Source: JAICND01 sp040905905
GTDB lineage: Bacteria > Actinomycetota > Acidimicrobiia > Spongiisociales > ZC4RG35
Length of the DNA stretch: 56,424 nucleotides
Reading direction: 5' to 3'
Assembly (NCBI GenBank): GCA_040905905.1
Contig: JBBDQN010000005.1
Coordinates: 1 to 56,424 of the forward strand
Below, in pieces: positions 44,221 to 52,876 of the stretch. The position numbers and the translations under genes were made by a program. Each line of letters opens with the position of its first letter. Within the stretch, counting starts at the first letter, position 1. Below the pieces are notes generated by a model. That model did not search any database. It was not told where the DNA came from and was given only the letters and a program-made list of their open reading frames with translations.

Positions 44221-46251
44221 ATGAATCCTCCGATCGCCCAGCGTCGTGGTGTCGCGCGGACACTTCACAAAGAAACTGTTACGGACGACTACGGGTGGCT
44301 CCGCGACCGCCAGGACCCCGAGGTTCTCTCCTACCTCGAGGCCGAAAATGCCTACACCGCGGCTGCCACTTCCCACCTCGAGGAGCTTCGATCCCGCCTC
44401 TTTTATGAGATCAAGGACCGGGTTCAAGAGACAGACCTCTCGGCCCCGGTTCGCTGGGGGAACTGGTGGTACGGCCGCCGCACGGAGGAGGGCCAGCAAT
44501 ACCCGCGGTTCGTGCGATGGGGGGAAACGCCTGCAGGGGAAGGCCAGGTCTATCTCGACCAAAACGAGCTCGCCGCCGGCCACAAGTTCTGCGACATCGG
44601 GGTGCTGCTGGTAAGCGCCGATCAGAACCTCCTGGCCTACTCGGTAGACCACTCTGGCAACGAGAACTTCACGCTTCGCTTTCGCCACCTCGACACGGGC
44701 GAGGACTTCCCGGAGGCGCTCACCTCGACCTACTACGGAGGAGCTTGGTCGACGGATGGGAGGTATTTCTTCTACACGACTATCGATGATGCCCACCGGC
44801 CCCACCGGCTCTGGCGTCATCGCCTGGAGACCGGCCAGGCCGAAGATGTCCTCGTCTACGAGGAGACCGACGAGCGGTTCTATCTGGATCATGTTGGATC
44901 GACTCGCGACCACACCCACATGCTGATCCCCGCCGAGAGCTCCACCACCTCCGAGGTATGGGTCATCCCCACCGACCAACCGGAGTCCGATCCGCAGGTG
45001 TTGCTCCCCCGTGTCGCGGGAATTCGTTATCTAGCGGAGCACAAAGCTGGCGACTGGCTGATCGTCACCGACGCAGACGCCCCCAACGGCCGCCTGTTCT
45101 CGTATCCGGTTGGTGACTCCCCCACCGAGGGCACAGAGCTGATCGGACATGATCCGGAGACCAAGATCGGCCGGGTCCTCCCGTTTGATCGGCATTTGGT
45201 CATCGTCGGTCGCAAAGCCGGGCTCCCCGTCGTGACGATCTGGCCCGACAGCGGCACTGCATTCGATGTGGAATTCGACGAACCCTCGTATCAGCTCGCG
45301 GTAGGGGAAAACCTCGAGTTCGACGCCGCCGTGATCCGCCTCGCCTACGAGTCGTTTCTCACCGCTGCTCGCATCATCGATGTCGATCTCGACAGCGGGG
45401 CACTCACAGTTGTCAAAGAGACCGAGGTCGCCGGTGGCTTCGACGCCACCGAATACGAGCAGTCGCGGTTGTGGGCCACCGCCGCCGACGGAGTGAAAGT
45501 CCCTATCTCCCTGGTACGACGCAAGGGAATCGAATTGCCCGCCCCGACCCTCCTCTACGGCTACGGCGCCTACGAGTCGGTAGTTGATCCCTGGTTTTCG
45601 CCAGCCCGAATCTCTCTATTGGACCGGGGTGTTGTCTATGCCGTTGCCCATGTCCGGGGGGGAGGCGAGATGGGCCGGCTCTGGCACGAACGGGGACGGA
45701 TGGCCTATAAACACAACACCTTCACCGACTTCATCGCAACGGCCGAGCACCTGGTCGCCGCTGGAATCGCTCAGCCGGGAAACATCGCCGCCCGTGGTGT
45801 CTCGGCCGGCGGCCTGTTGATGGGAGCGATAGCAACCATGCGACCCGACCTGTGGGCGGCGGTGGTGGCCGAGGTGCCATTCGTCGACGTTATCAACACG
45901 ATGCTCGACCCCACCATCCCCCTCACCGTCGGCGAGTGGGAAGAGTGGGGCAATCCAGTGATCGTGCAGCAATACCAGTGGATGGTGGCCTACTCACCGT
46001 ACGAGAACACCCGGCCGGCGGAATATCCGGCGATCCTCGCCACCGGCGGGTTCAACGATCCCCGGGTGGCCTATTGGGAGCCGGCCAAATGGGTAGCCAG
46101 GCTGCGCCGGGCCAACCGGGGAAGCCGACCGGTTCTGCTCAAGACCGAACTCGGTTCTGGACATTCCGGGCCCTCGGGGCGCTACGACAACTGGCGCGAA
46201 CAGGCGTTTGTGTTGGCGTTTGTGCTGGATCAACTGGGCGTGGGGACGTGA
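44221..46251 (+). CDS. ptrB: Oligopeptidase B (S9A serine peptidase)
   Basis: This is 676 aa, typical of protease II. An N-terminal seven-bladed propeller (about 70-400) is followed by an alpha/beta hydrolase. The hydrolase shows LLYGYGAYESVVDPWFSPAR, HVRGGGEMGRLWHERGR, the nucleophile in RGVSAGGLLMG, Asp in GGFNDPRVAYWEP and His in GSGHSGPSGR. It cleaves short peptides after Arg/Lys, presumably in the cytosol since no signal peptide is seen. The ATG at 44221 gives the standard N-terminus (NPPIAQRRGV). It is a stand-alone gene. Confidence 0.93.
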   Translation: MNPPIAQRRGVARTLHKETVTDDYGWLRDRQDPEVLSYLEAENAYTAAATSHLEELRSRLFYEIKDRVQETDLSAPVRWGNWWYGRRTEEGQQYPRFVRWGETPAGEGQVYLDQNELAAGHKFCDIGVLLVSADQNLLAYSVDHSGNENFTLRFRHLDTGEDFPEALTSTYYGGAWSTDGRYFFYTTIDDAHRPHRLWRHRLETGQAEDVLVYEETDERFYLDHVGSTRDHTHMLIPAESSTTSEVWVIPTDQPESDPQVLLPRVAGIRYLAEHKAGDWLIVTDADAPNGRLFSYPVGDSPTEGTELIGHDPETKIGRVLPFDRHLVIVGRKAGLPVVTIWPDSGTAFDVEFDEPSYQLAVGENLEFDAAVIRLAYESFLTAARIIDVDLDSGALTVVKETEVAGGFDATEYEQSRLWATAADGVKVPISLVRRKGIELPAPTLLYGYGAYESVVDPWFSPARISLLDRGVVYAVAHVRGGGEMGRLWHERGRMAYKHNTFTDFIATAEHLVAAGIAQPGNIAARGVSAGGLLMGAIATMRPDLWAAVVAEVPFVDVINTMLDPTIPLTVGEWEEWGNPVIVQQYQWMVAYSPYENTRPAEYPAILATGGFNDPRVAYWEPAKWVARLRRANRGSRPVLLKTELGSGHSGPSGRYDNWREQAFVLAFVLDQLGVGT

Positions 46252-46261
46252 AACGTGAGAC

Positions 46262-46651
46262 CTAGCGACTGGGCTGGGGTGGGTCGTCACTTCCCTGCAA
46301 TTGCGGATTCGAGATAATGGCGCGAACCCTCGCGCCGCACATGTCGCCGATGAGTCCAGCCACGGCGCCAGTTGAATACCCTGCAGTCGAACCGCCCTGA
46401 AGGGCTGCCCAAAGGAGATCGAGTTCGAGGGCCAGTGGCTCCGAGTTCTCCGCCGGCAAGTACTCGATTGCCAGGCGTCTCAGGTTCTCCAACTCGGGAC
46501 GGAGTGGTGTTCTGCCGTCGATCATAGCCACTGCCTCCTCACAGAACGGCGCTACGTCAGACGGGTAGCCGCACGCGCTGATCAGGAAGGCGAAGGTCGC
46601 GTAAAGCCCTGCGACTAGATTCCGAGAGGCCGAGGTATTGGCATTCAGCAT
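46262..46651 (-). CDS. Putative lipoprotein, 129 aa
   Basis: The N-terminal hydrophobic stretch ends in a lipobox-like LISACGYPSD (Cys near 27). The mature part is short, mostly helical and polar, with two further cysteines (FCEEAV, GDMCGARV). I recognise no family. The start faces the next gene's start with only one base between, so one of the two starts, or both, may be wrong. Confidence 0.5.
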   Translation of the reverse strand: MLNANTSASRNLVAGLYATFAFLISACGYPSDVAPFCEEAVAMIDGRTPLRPELENLRRLAIEYLPAENSEPLALELDLLWAALQGGSTAGYSTGAVAGLIGDMCGARVRAIISNPQLQGSDDPPQPSR

Positions 46652-46652
46652 C

Positions 46653-47285
46653 GTGGGCGGCGACAGTCAATCTAGTTCAACCCCCGGACACGGTATATGG
46701 CTCCGCGTCGTCATTTTGGTCGCTGCCTTTCACCTTCTTCTGGCCTGCGAACGAAGCCGACCCGAAGCCTCAGGTACGTCGTCCGTCGAGGGTCCAGCAG
46801 TGGGAATCGCAACGGATGATGGCGGGTTCGGTTTCATCCTTCCGAACGGCGTTCAAGCCGTGCTGCATCCGGGCAATATTGCCGAGAGAGGGGTCACCGG
46901 CGTCTCGCTGGGTGTTGCCCCGAGAGGAGTTAACCGCGACTGTGTGGTCGATTTGAACCTTGTCCCAATCGATCAATTGGAAGAGGACGAGGTGGACCTC
47001 ACTGCCGAGCCTTCCGAGATCTATCCCACTCCGAGAGAGGCCGACGCCTGGCTGTTGCGCCCTGCTCCCGGGCCGGCCGAGTCGGTACTAGTCATCCCGG
47101 TTGAAGGTTGGGTCGGAACGGTTGGATTCTCGGAGGGTGATGCTTGCCCACCGGAGGAAGTCGCTCGGGCGTTGGCAACGCTTCAAATCCGGATCGATCC
47201 GGACCGGAACATGCCTGTCGTGGAACCTGGCGAGTTGGCCACGGTTGCTGCGCGGGTCCCTCCAAAGTGTCGATCGCGACTATGA
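46653..47285 (+). CDS. Putative secreted lipoprotein, 210 aa, possibly frameshifted at its end
   Basis: The hydrophobic segment LRVVILVAAFHLLLAC resembles a lipoprotein signal (Cys near 32). The exported part has two more cysteines (RDCVVDLN, GDACPPEE) and an acidic character. I recognise no family. The GTG at 46653 is used; a TTG lies five codons upstream. The last 12 residues (RVPPKCRSRL region) look unnatural, while another frame starting at the same place continues as a sensible protein (see 47282-47443). Confidence 0.5.
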   Translation: MGGDSQSSSTPGHGIWLRVVILVAAFHLLLACERSRPEASGTSSVEGPAVGIATDDGGFGFILPNGVQAVLHPGNIAERGVTGVSLGVAPRGVNRDCVVDLNLVPIDQLEEDEVDLTAEPSEIYPTPREADAWLLRPAPGPAESVLVIPVEGWVGTVGFSEGDACPPEEVARALATLQIRIDPDRNMPVVEPGELATVAARVPPKCRSRL

Positions 47286-47443
47286 CGGGCTTCGTGCAGA
47301 TCACGCTCGGCCCTTGTTCCGAGGATCCCGGCCCGAACGGGGTCTGTCTGGCGCAAGGCGGCGCTAGTACGATCAATCAGGACCCCCGCCCGAACATGCC
47401 AGCCCTCGCCGATCGAGATCTCGAGCTGATTCTCGACGAATGA
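47282..47443 (+). CDS. Small ORF, probably the shifted C-terminus of the preceding lipoprotein
   Basis: From an ATG overlapping the previous stop it reads MTGFVQITLGPCSEDP...VCLAQGG...ADRDLELILDE, 53 aa. The same frame is open and protein-like for a further stretch upstream (PSKVSIATMTGF), right where the preceding gene's sequence turns unnatural. A one-base shift near 47250 would join them into one protein of about 263 aa. Either a separate translationally coupled peptide or the tail of a broken gene. Confidence 0.45.
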   Translation: MTGFVQITLGPCSEDPGPNGVCLAQGGASTINQDPRPNMPALADRDLELILDE

Positions 47444-47461
47444 AGTAGCGTCGCCCGCAGG

Positions 47462-48817
47462 ATGACCGGTCAAAGCGCTTTCGAATACGCCCGCGATCTG
47501 GCCAGTCAGGCTCCGGCCACCCGCAACCGCTACGTCGACTTCTTGCGAGCGGCCTCGATCACGGTGGTGGTGTTCGGGCATTGGCTGATAGCAGCACCCC
47601 AGGTCCTTCCCGACGGGCTCCGTTTCGATCACCTGTTGTCGGTCACCACCTGGACCCACTACCTGACCTGGATCCTCCAAGTCATGCCGATCTTCTTCCT
47701 GGTCGGAGGTTTCGCTAACGCGGTGAGTTGGCGCTCGGCCCAGCGCAAAGGCGAGCCCTTCAGCGGATGGCTGCGCTCCCGGCTTCGCCGTCTGATCCTG
47801 CCGGTGCTGCCATTGCTGGCGGTGTGGACCGCCGGCGCCCTCATCCTGCTTCAGAGCGGCTTCGACCGGACCCTGATCAGGGTGAGCTCGCAGGCAGCCT
47901 TGGTGCCGGTTTGGTTCCTCGCGACCTACGTGGTGGTGGTTTCCCTGACCCCGATCACTCTGCGGGCATGGGACCGCTACGGGTGGAACGCCATCCTGGC
48001 CACCGCAGCGGTGGCCGGTCTGATAGATGTCCTCTCGATCGGTTTCGACCTGACGCTGCTCGCCTTTCTCAACTACATCTTCGTGTGGTGCACGGTGCAC
48101 TCGCTCGGCTACGCCTGGGCCGACTCGAAGCTCGGAGGAGTGAGCAGGAGGCTGCTGATGTCTGCGGTCGGGCTGGCCGCCACCGCCGCACTGGTCATCT
48201 GGGGTCCCTACCCGGTGGCGATGGTCGGCCTCGACACGGAAGGGGTCACCAACAGCCAGCCGCCCAAAGTGACGCTCGTCGCGTTGGCTCTCTTCCAGGG
48301 TGGACTTCTGCTGGCCATGGAGGGTCCGGCCCGGAGGTGGTTGGAGCGGGGACGGGTGTGGGCCAACGTCGTATTGGTCAACGGGCGGATCATGACCGTA
48401 TATCTATGGCACCTGACGGCCATGATCGCCCTCATCGGCATCTCGCTCCTATTTGACGGCGTGGGGCTGCGGATCCCCGTCAACACCGCCGAGTGGTGGC
48501 TGACCCGACCGATCTGGTTGGCGGTGCTGGTGATCGCCACCGTTCCCTTCATCCTCGTGTTCGGCAAGTACGAGCGCCCCAACCCCGACAACCGGCCAGC
48601 TCCGCCGTTGTGGCGGCCGATCGCAGCGGTGGTCGTCACCTGTGCCGGCCTGGGTCTCCTCGCTTATGCCGGAGTCTCCGACGAGAAGGGTCTCAATGGC
48701 TTGACTCTGGCTCTGCCGTTTGCCGCCGCCGTCGCCGGCGGGATCGGTGGCGCCCGCCGTTGGGAACGTCGAAAGAACCGCGAACCCAGGGTTCACGGAC
48801 CCAAAAATGGGCTCTAG
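47462..48817 (+). CDS. Acyltransferase 3 family membrane protein
   Basis: This is 451 aa. RNRYVDFLRAASITVVVFGHWLI carries the family's N-terminal RxxxxDxLR and conserved His, MPIFFLVGGFANAVSW follows, and about ten hydrophobic helices are present. These proteins acylate surface sugars or lipids at the membrane. The last 12 residues (REPRVHGPKNGL) and the stop codon are encoded by a palindromic repeat (48774-48838) that also occurs at 51987, so the original C-terminus has probably been replaced. The ATG follows GCAGG closely. Acceptor unknown. Confidence 0.85.
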   Translation: MTGQSAFEYARDLASQAPATRNRYVDFLRAASITVVVFGHWLIAAPQVLPDGLRFDHLLSVTTWTHYLTWILQVMPIFFLVGGFANAVSWRSAQRKGEPFSGWLRSRLRRLILPVLPLLAVWTAGALILLQSGFDRTLIRVSSQAALVPVWFLATYVVVVSLTPITLRAWDRYGWNAILATAAVAGLIDVLSIGFDLTLLAFLNYIFVWCTVHSLGYAWADSKLGGVSRRLLMSAVGLAATAALVIWGPYPVAMVGLDTEGVTNSQPPKVTLVALALFQGGLLLAMEGPARRWLERGRVWANVVLVNGRIMTVYLWHLTAMIALIGISLLFDGVGLRIPVNTAEWWLTRPIWLAVLVIATVPFILVFGKYERPNPDNRPAPPLWRPIAAVVVTCAGLGLLAYAGVSDEKGLNGLTLALPFAAAVAGGIGGARRWERRKNREPRVHGPKNGL

Positions 48818-48838
48818 AACCCTGGGTTCGCCGGTTCT
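48774..48838. repeat. Palindromic repeat, copy 1 (50-bp core plus extended stem)
   Basis: The core at 48781-48830 is identical to 51987-52036. CGAACCCAGGGTTC pairs perfectly with GAACCCTGGGTTCG, and an inner CCCA/TGGG closes an AAAA loop. In this copy AGAACCG (48774-48780) and CGGTTCT (48832-48838) lengthen the stem. It covers the 3' end of the acyltransferase gene. It may act as a terminator, or be a REP/MITE-like mobile hairpin. Confidence 0.9.
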
Positions 48839-48923
48839 ACCTGGTTTGGCCATTCCAACTCTTGGGTAGTGGAAGACATGGAGCACGCAATGTGCTTTAC
48901 GTCAACTGCAAGGGAGCAAGGCA

Positions 48924-49007
48924 ATGAGCACCACCGGATGGATCATCCTCATCGTGGTTCTTTTTCTCGTCTTCGGCGGGTTTGGCTATGCCAGACGGAG
49001 CCGTTGA
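48924..49007 (+). CDS. 27-aa single-helix membrane peptide
   Basis: It reads MSTTGWIILIVVLFLVFGGF followed by GYARRSR: one transmembrane helix with a positive tail, like the small DUF3309-type proteins found beside CsbD genes. An AAGGGAGC site precedes the ATG. It lies 40 bp before the csbD-type gene, probably in the same stress operon. Confidence 0.65.
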   Translation: MSTTGWIILIVVLFLVFGGFGYARRSR

Positions 49008-49047
49008 GCGAACGCATCTGAAAACTTCACGTAGGGAGGAGGAAATC

Positions 49048-49272
49048 ATGCAAGATCCCACACAGATGAAATGGGAAGGCCGTTGGGAGCAACTCAAGGG
49101 CAAGGCCCGCCAGGCTTGGGGGAATCTCACCGATGACGACGTCGATGTCGTCGAAGGCAACTTCGAAGAACTCGTCGGACGCATCAAGGAGCGGACCGGA
49201 GAGTCGGCCGAGGAGATTCGCAGTCGGCTCACCGACGACCTGGACATGCCTGCTGACCGCAGCAGCCGCTGA
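49048..49272 (+). CDS. CsbD family stress-response protein
   Basis: This 74-aa protein matches CsbD: MKWEGRWEQLKGKARQAWGNLTDDD, VVEGNFEELVGRIKERTGES and AEEIRSRL. In other bacteria such genes belong to general-stress regulons; the molecular role is unknown. It has a GGGAGGAGG ribosome-binding site 5 bases before the ATG. The ATG used is internal to a longer open frame, but homologues start here. It is followed by a strong hairpin. Confidence 0.9.
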   Translation: MQDPTQMKWEGRWEQLKGKARQAWGNLTDDDVDVVEGNFEELVGRIKERTGESAEEIRSRLTDDLDMPADRSSR

Positions 49273-49287
49273 CATTCCGACAAATAC

Positions 49288-49317
49288 TTGACGCCGCCCT
49301 CTTTAGGGCGGCGTCAA
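49288..49317. terminator. Bidirectional hairpin terminator
   Basis: TTGACGCCGCCCT and AGGGCGGCGTCAA are perfect 13-bp arms around a CTTT loop. The hairpin lies 15 bp after the csbD-type stop and overlaps the last codons of the convergent phosphatase gene, so it can end transcripts from both strands. Confidence 0.85.
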
Positions 49318-51054
49318 CGTTGATCTACTGAGAGGGGCGATGGCCTCTGAAGTGGCGCCAAGCGAAGCCTCATAACGAATGGTAATAACAACAACATCGT
49401 CTTCCCGGATGGTGGCTACTCCCATCTCTTCCAACAGAATGTCACAGATCTCAGAAGCAGATCTGTTCGACACTTCTCGTGCCGTCGCTTCGAGACGTTC
49501 CATGCCCGCGTCGAGGTTCTCGCCTCGCCGCTCGACGAGTCCGTCGGAGAAACCTATCAATATGGACCCAGGTTCGAGTTGCACCGATGCCTCGGAGCGC
49601 TCGACTACAGCAGCACCGTGCAACGGAAGCGATCGACCTTCCATCAACCACCTGGTTGCGCCCGATGGGGAGATCACCAGCATGGGTGGGTGCCCGGCAG
49701 ACGCGAAGGTGAGGAGACCGTTCGTGGGATCCAGGATCGAGTAGGCGGCACTGGCGAATTCGACCCCGTTGGTTCCCTGGGAGTATTCATCGAGATAAGA
49801 CAGCAAGGTTCCGGGACTGTCGGTGTGAACTGCCAGCGCTGCCACCGCGGTGCGAAGCCGCCCCATGGCTGCCGCCGCCTCCAGGCCGTGACCTACTACA
49901 TCGCCAATGGTGATACCGATCCGACCACCCGACAGTGCGATCACGTCGTACCAGTCTCCCCCCACCACCATGGCCTCGCTGCCTGCTTCATACCTGGCAG
50001 CAATGTCCACTCCCGGATGCTGCATGGGTTTCTCAGGGAGCAAAGCCCGTTGTAAACGGACTGCGATGTCTTGCTCGAGTCTCCGCTCGATCTCCGCAAT
50101 GGCGGCCCGGGCAGTCGCCTCGGCCGCGGTCTTACTCGCCTCCTCGAGCTCGTGTGCCTCCGCGGCAACGATCAGCCCCGCCATCGTGAACACCCACAGT
50201 TGGAGTTTTACGATGATTAGCGCTGCCGCCGGTGATAGACCGATTAACAGTCCACCGATTCCAAACCCCACCTCGATAGCGACGGCCGTCGCCACCACGT
50301 TGGCTGTCATGGCTACAGCGCGGGTACCGAATATGGCGCCAGCAACTGCGACCCCGATCAGGACCAGGAACAACAAAGGCAGCTCAGTCAGGGCCAGCAA
50401 TCCGAAGGTGAGGACAAGGGTCCCACCGATGAGGCCGGCGCCCCCCGGGGAGGCGAGCGAGCGGCGATCGAGGCTCGATCCCCAGACCAGGATGCCGCTT
50501 CCCACTAGGACCACACCCAAGGAGTCACCGAGCCACCACTGCCAGAACTGGGTGACAGCGCGACCATCACCGAGCAGTAGGGCAGGCAATGACCCGAAAG
50601 CCGCTCCGATGGCCGGGCCGGTCAGGACCGCACCGACGAAGAACCACCAGACGTGGCGAAGACGCGCCAAGTCCACAACACCGCACTGACGGGTCACTAT
50701 GAGGGCACCGATGACGGGCTCGATCATGTTCGCCACCGCATACCCTGCGGTTGCACCGACCGACAAGCCGGCGATCAGGTCCATGGTCGCCTCGGCGATA
50801 CCGGCCGCGAGCACGACCACCCACCATGAACGTCGCTGAACCCGGAGGAGGAACGCGACTGTGATTCCTGCGGGAATGAAGAACACGCTGGAAAGACCTG
50901 AGTCTTTGATCAGAAGCAGAGCCAGTTGGGAACCCGCCGAATACCCCAGTGCGGTAAGTAGAAAGAGCCGTACCCGCCCCCACCGTTGTTCGTACGGCCA
51001 GCGCCAGATGCTCCCGCCAACCGCCAAAGCTACTTCATGGTCACTGGCCGCCAA
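49303..51054 (-). CDS. MASE1-type membrane sensor with SpoIIE/PP2C phosphatase domain
   Basis: This is 583 aa. Residues 30-310 form about eight transmembrane helices of the MASE1 kind (FFIPAGITVAFLLR, MIEPVIGALIV, FWQWWLGDSLGVVLVG). A coiled linker (EELEEASKTAAEATARAAIAEIE type) leads to the phosphatase (about 340-560): RLQRALLPEKP, VGGDWYDVIALSGGR, IGDVVGHGLEAAAAMGRLR, FASAGHPPML and IGFSDGLVERRGENL, which carry the metal-binding Asp residues. It probably dephosphorylates a STAS anti-anti-sigma protein, and one is encoded divergently at 51190. The TTG start is weak. Confidence 0.88.
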   Translation of the reverse strand: MAASDHEVALAVGGSIWRWPYEQRWGRVRLFLLTALGYSAGSQLALLLIKDSGLSSVFFIPAGITVAFLLRVQRRSWWVVVLAAGIAEATMDLIAGLSVGATAGYAVANMIEPVIGALIVTRQCGVVDLARLRHVWWFFVGAVLTGPAIGAAFGSLPALLLGDGRAVTQFWQWWLGDSLGVVLVGSGILVWGSSLDRRSLASPGGAGLIGGTLVLTFGLLALTELPLLFLVLIGVAVAGAIFGTRAVAMTANVVATAVAIEVGFGIGGLLIGLSPAAALIIVKLQLWVFTMAGLIVAAEAHELEEASKTAAEATARAAIAEIERRLEQDIAVRLQRALLPEKPMQHPGVDIAARYEAGSEAMVVGGDWYDVIALSGGRIGITIGDVVGHGLEAAAAMGRLRTAVAALAVHTDSPGTLLSYLDEYSQGTNGVEFASAAYSILDPTNGLLTFASAGHPPMLVISPSGATRWLMEGRSLPLHGAAVVERSEASVQLEPGSILIGFSDGLVERRGENLDAGMERLEATAREVSNRSASEICDILLEEMGVATIREDDVVVITIRYEASLGATSEAIAPLSRSTLTPP

Positions 51055-51189
51055 CTCAGCGGTTCGAGGGTTGATCGGTGTAGCGGACGGCAGACCAAAC
51101 AGACTCGCAATTTAACCTACCCTGCCGTTCCCAGGGCGAGACGGTATGGTTTGAGTTCTATCGAACAGCGAGTCAGGAGAGAGCTCCAA

Positions 51190-51978
51190 GTGATAAGGGT
51201 TCGACTGGTCGATGTTCCCGTCCAGATTTGGCAACGGGCAACCACTCACCAGGAGACGATCCAGCGTGAGTTCGACATCATTCGGGCCGATCTGCCGGAG
51301 GACGCCGTACCCAACCGACTCCACCAGCTGGTGAGGCGGTTTGATGCCCGTTTCGGTGACGCCAGCGAACCAACCATGGCCGAGTTGTATGCCGCCGCAG
51401 AGAGGGGCGACACAACCATCGACCTCGAATTCTTGGTGCCATCGGAGGCATCGGGAGCGTCACAACAGTTGGAGGTGATGCTCAACGAGGTGGATGACTT
51501 CTGTCGGGCCGGGGATATTCTCCTGACCCTGGCGACACCCCCCGACCTGGTCCTCTTCCGCCGCTGGTTCCTCGGAGAGTTCATAAGACAGATCGACCAA
51601 GACCTAGATCCGATGCCATGGCCAGAATATACCGGGACGGCCGTCGAGCAATCCGGAGCTAAAGCCGAGATACAGTCCCGATCAGAGCAACACGACACCA
51701 TCCGCTTTGCCGGAGATCTCGATATCGCCACGGCCGCTGGCCTTCGCGATCAACTCGTGAACCGTCGGGCCTCGGGAGTATCACACCTCACTCTGGATCT
51801 CGCCGGTGTCAAGTTCATGGACTCGGTAGGGATCAGCTTGCTCGTTTCGGTTCACAACCGGGTTGTCGAAGACGGCGCCGAAATGACTCTCATTCTCTCC
51901 AAGGGTCTCAAGCGATTGATGGAGGTGACCGGCCTCCTCGAACTTCTCCGCCCTGACTTCGTCGAAGGCCAGAACTGA
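51190..51978 (+). CDS. STAS-domain protein (anti-sigma factor antagonist type)
   Basis: This is 262 aa. The first 150 residues (RLVDVPVQIWQRATTHQETIQREFDI, LHQLVRRFDARFGDASEP) match no domain I can name but are helical. Residues about 165-262 are a STAS domain: IRFAGDLDIATAAGLRDQL, LTLDLAGVKFMDSVGISLLVSVH and LKRLMEVTGLLELL, with the phosphorylatable Ser in MDSVG. The GTG start has an AGGAGAGAG site. It is divergent from the PP2C phosphatase and fits its substrate. No anti-sigma kinase is adjacent. It ends 9 bp before the second palindromic repeat. Confidence 0.83.
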   Translation: MIRVRLVDVPVQIWQRATTHQETIQREFDIIRADLPEDAVPNRLHQLVRRFDARFGDASEPTMAELYAAAERGDTTIDLEFLVPSEASGASQQLEVMLNEVDDFCRAGDILLTLATPPDLVLFRRWFLGEFIRQIDQDLDPMPWPEYTGTAVEQSGAKAEIQSRSEQHDTIRFAGDLDIATAAGLRDQLVNRRASGVSHLTLDLAGVKFMDSVGISLLVSVHNRVVEDGAEMTLILSKGLKRLMEVTGLLELLRPDFVEGQN

Positions 51979-51986
51979 AGCGAACC

Positions 51987-52036
51987 CGAACCCAGGGTTC
52001 ACGGACCCAAAAATGGGCTCTAGAACCCTGGGTTCG
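51987..52036. repeat. Palindromic repeat, copy 2 (50 bp, identical core)
   Basis: All 50 bases equal 48781-48830. The copy lies between the convergent ends of the STAS gene and the gene at 52020-52457, and it encodes the last residues of the latter (RTANPGF and stop). CGGTTCT follows as in copy 1, but the matching left extension is degenerate. Confidence 0.9.
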
Positions 52037-52457
52037 CGGTTCTAACGGTCCAAACCTGCCAGCGGCCGTCGATAGCGCGGAGTTCGATGTCCCAGAGGAA
52101 CACCTGGTCGGTCTCACCGCTTCGTGAGATGATTACCGATCCCCGAACCAAACCCGGCTGCAATACCGTCGAGTCCGAAAACACAAATACATACGATGCC
52201 CCACCCCGGCCGTCGGCCCTCTCAGCTTCGGCCGAGAGCTGGCGGAACTGCGGTCCGTCCTTGGCGAAGATTCCCGCCACTGTTGCCAGGTCTCCGGTGT
52301 CCGCGAACCGGGCCCACGCGGTCATGGCCTCCTCGACGGCCTCGATCTCACCCTCGAGCTCCGCCCCCGGTTCTTTGGGTTGGATCGCAACAAAGAGGCC
52401 ACCGGCGAGGCTGATCACCACGACCAGACCGATGGAGATCCGGACCCGATAGGTCAC
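52020..52457 (-). CDS. Membrane-anchored SnoaL/NTF2-like protein at the end of the Tad locus
   Basis: This 145-aa product has one N-terminal transmembrane segment (VRISIGLVVVISLAGGLFVAI), then a domain of about 105 residues beginning EAVEEAMTAWARFADTGDLATV and ending LRAIDGRWQVWTV, which resembles NTF2/SnoaL-fold proteins. The GTG start overlaps the stop of the pilus gene upstream (GTGA), so it belongs to the Tad operon. The C-terminal residues come from the palindromic repeat, implying a changed tail. Confidence 0.6.
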   Translation of the reverse strand: MTYRVRISIGLVVVISLAGGLFVAIQPKEPGAELEGEIEAVEEAMTAWARFADTGDLATVAGIFAKDGPQFRQLSAEAERADGRGGASYVFVFSDSTVLQPGLVRGSVIISRSGETDQVFLWDIELRAIDGRWQVWTVRTANPGF

Positions 52458-52876
52458 GGCGAGAATGGGTATGCCATCGCCGAGGCCGACACGGTAAACC
52501 GGTCCCCTTCCAGGGCAAGGATGCGAATCAATCCATAAGAGACCTCTCGGACCAACTCAACCTCGACCGACTGGCCGCCCTCGGCGACCATCACCAGAGG
52601 CGGCGACGACAGACGGCTTCCACCGGAGGCTGCTGCCAAAACTGCCAGTGCCCGGTCAACCGCTTCATCCGGATCGAGCCGCACCTCACCGGTCTGCCGG
52701 TACAAGTCGATATCGATGGCGCCGGCTGCGGCGATGGCGGCCGTGTCGGCAAGCGCCGTTAACTCCTGTCGCTCGCCGATTGCCCGCCACAACTCGGCGG
52801 AAAGGGCGCCGACCATCAAGACACAAAGGGCGAGGCCGAGGAACCAGATAGGGGCGGCGCCATGCTGGTCGTTCAA
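52454..52876 (-). CDS. Tad-locus pseudopilin-like protein (TadG/helicase-tail type)
   Basis: This is 140 aa. It begins NDQHGAAPIWFLGLALCVLMVGALSAELWRA, a prepilin-like short leader and hydrophobic helix, followed by ELTALADTAAIAAAGAIDIDLYR, the pattern of actinobacterial Rv3654c-like Tad proteins. The TTG start has a GGAG site 6 bases away and overlaps the upstream gene's stop. Probably a minor pilus or assembly component. Confidence 0.7.
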   Translation of the reverse strand: MNDQHGAAPIWFLGLALCVLMVGALSAELWRAIGERQELTALADTAAIAAAGAIDIDLYRQTGEVRLDPDEAVDRALAVLAAASGGSRLSSPPLVMVAEGGQSVEVELVREVSYGLIRILALEGDRFTVSASAMAYPFSP

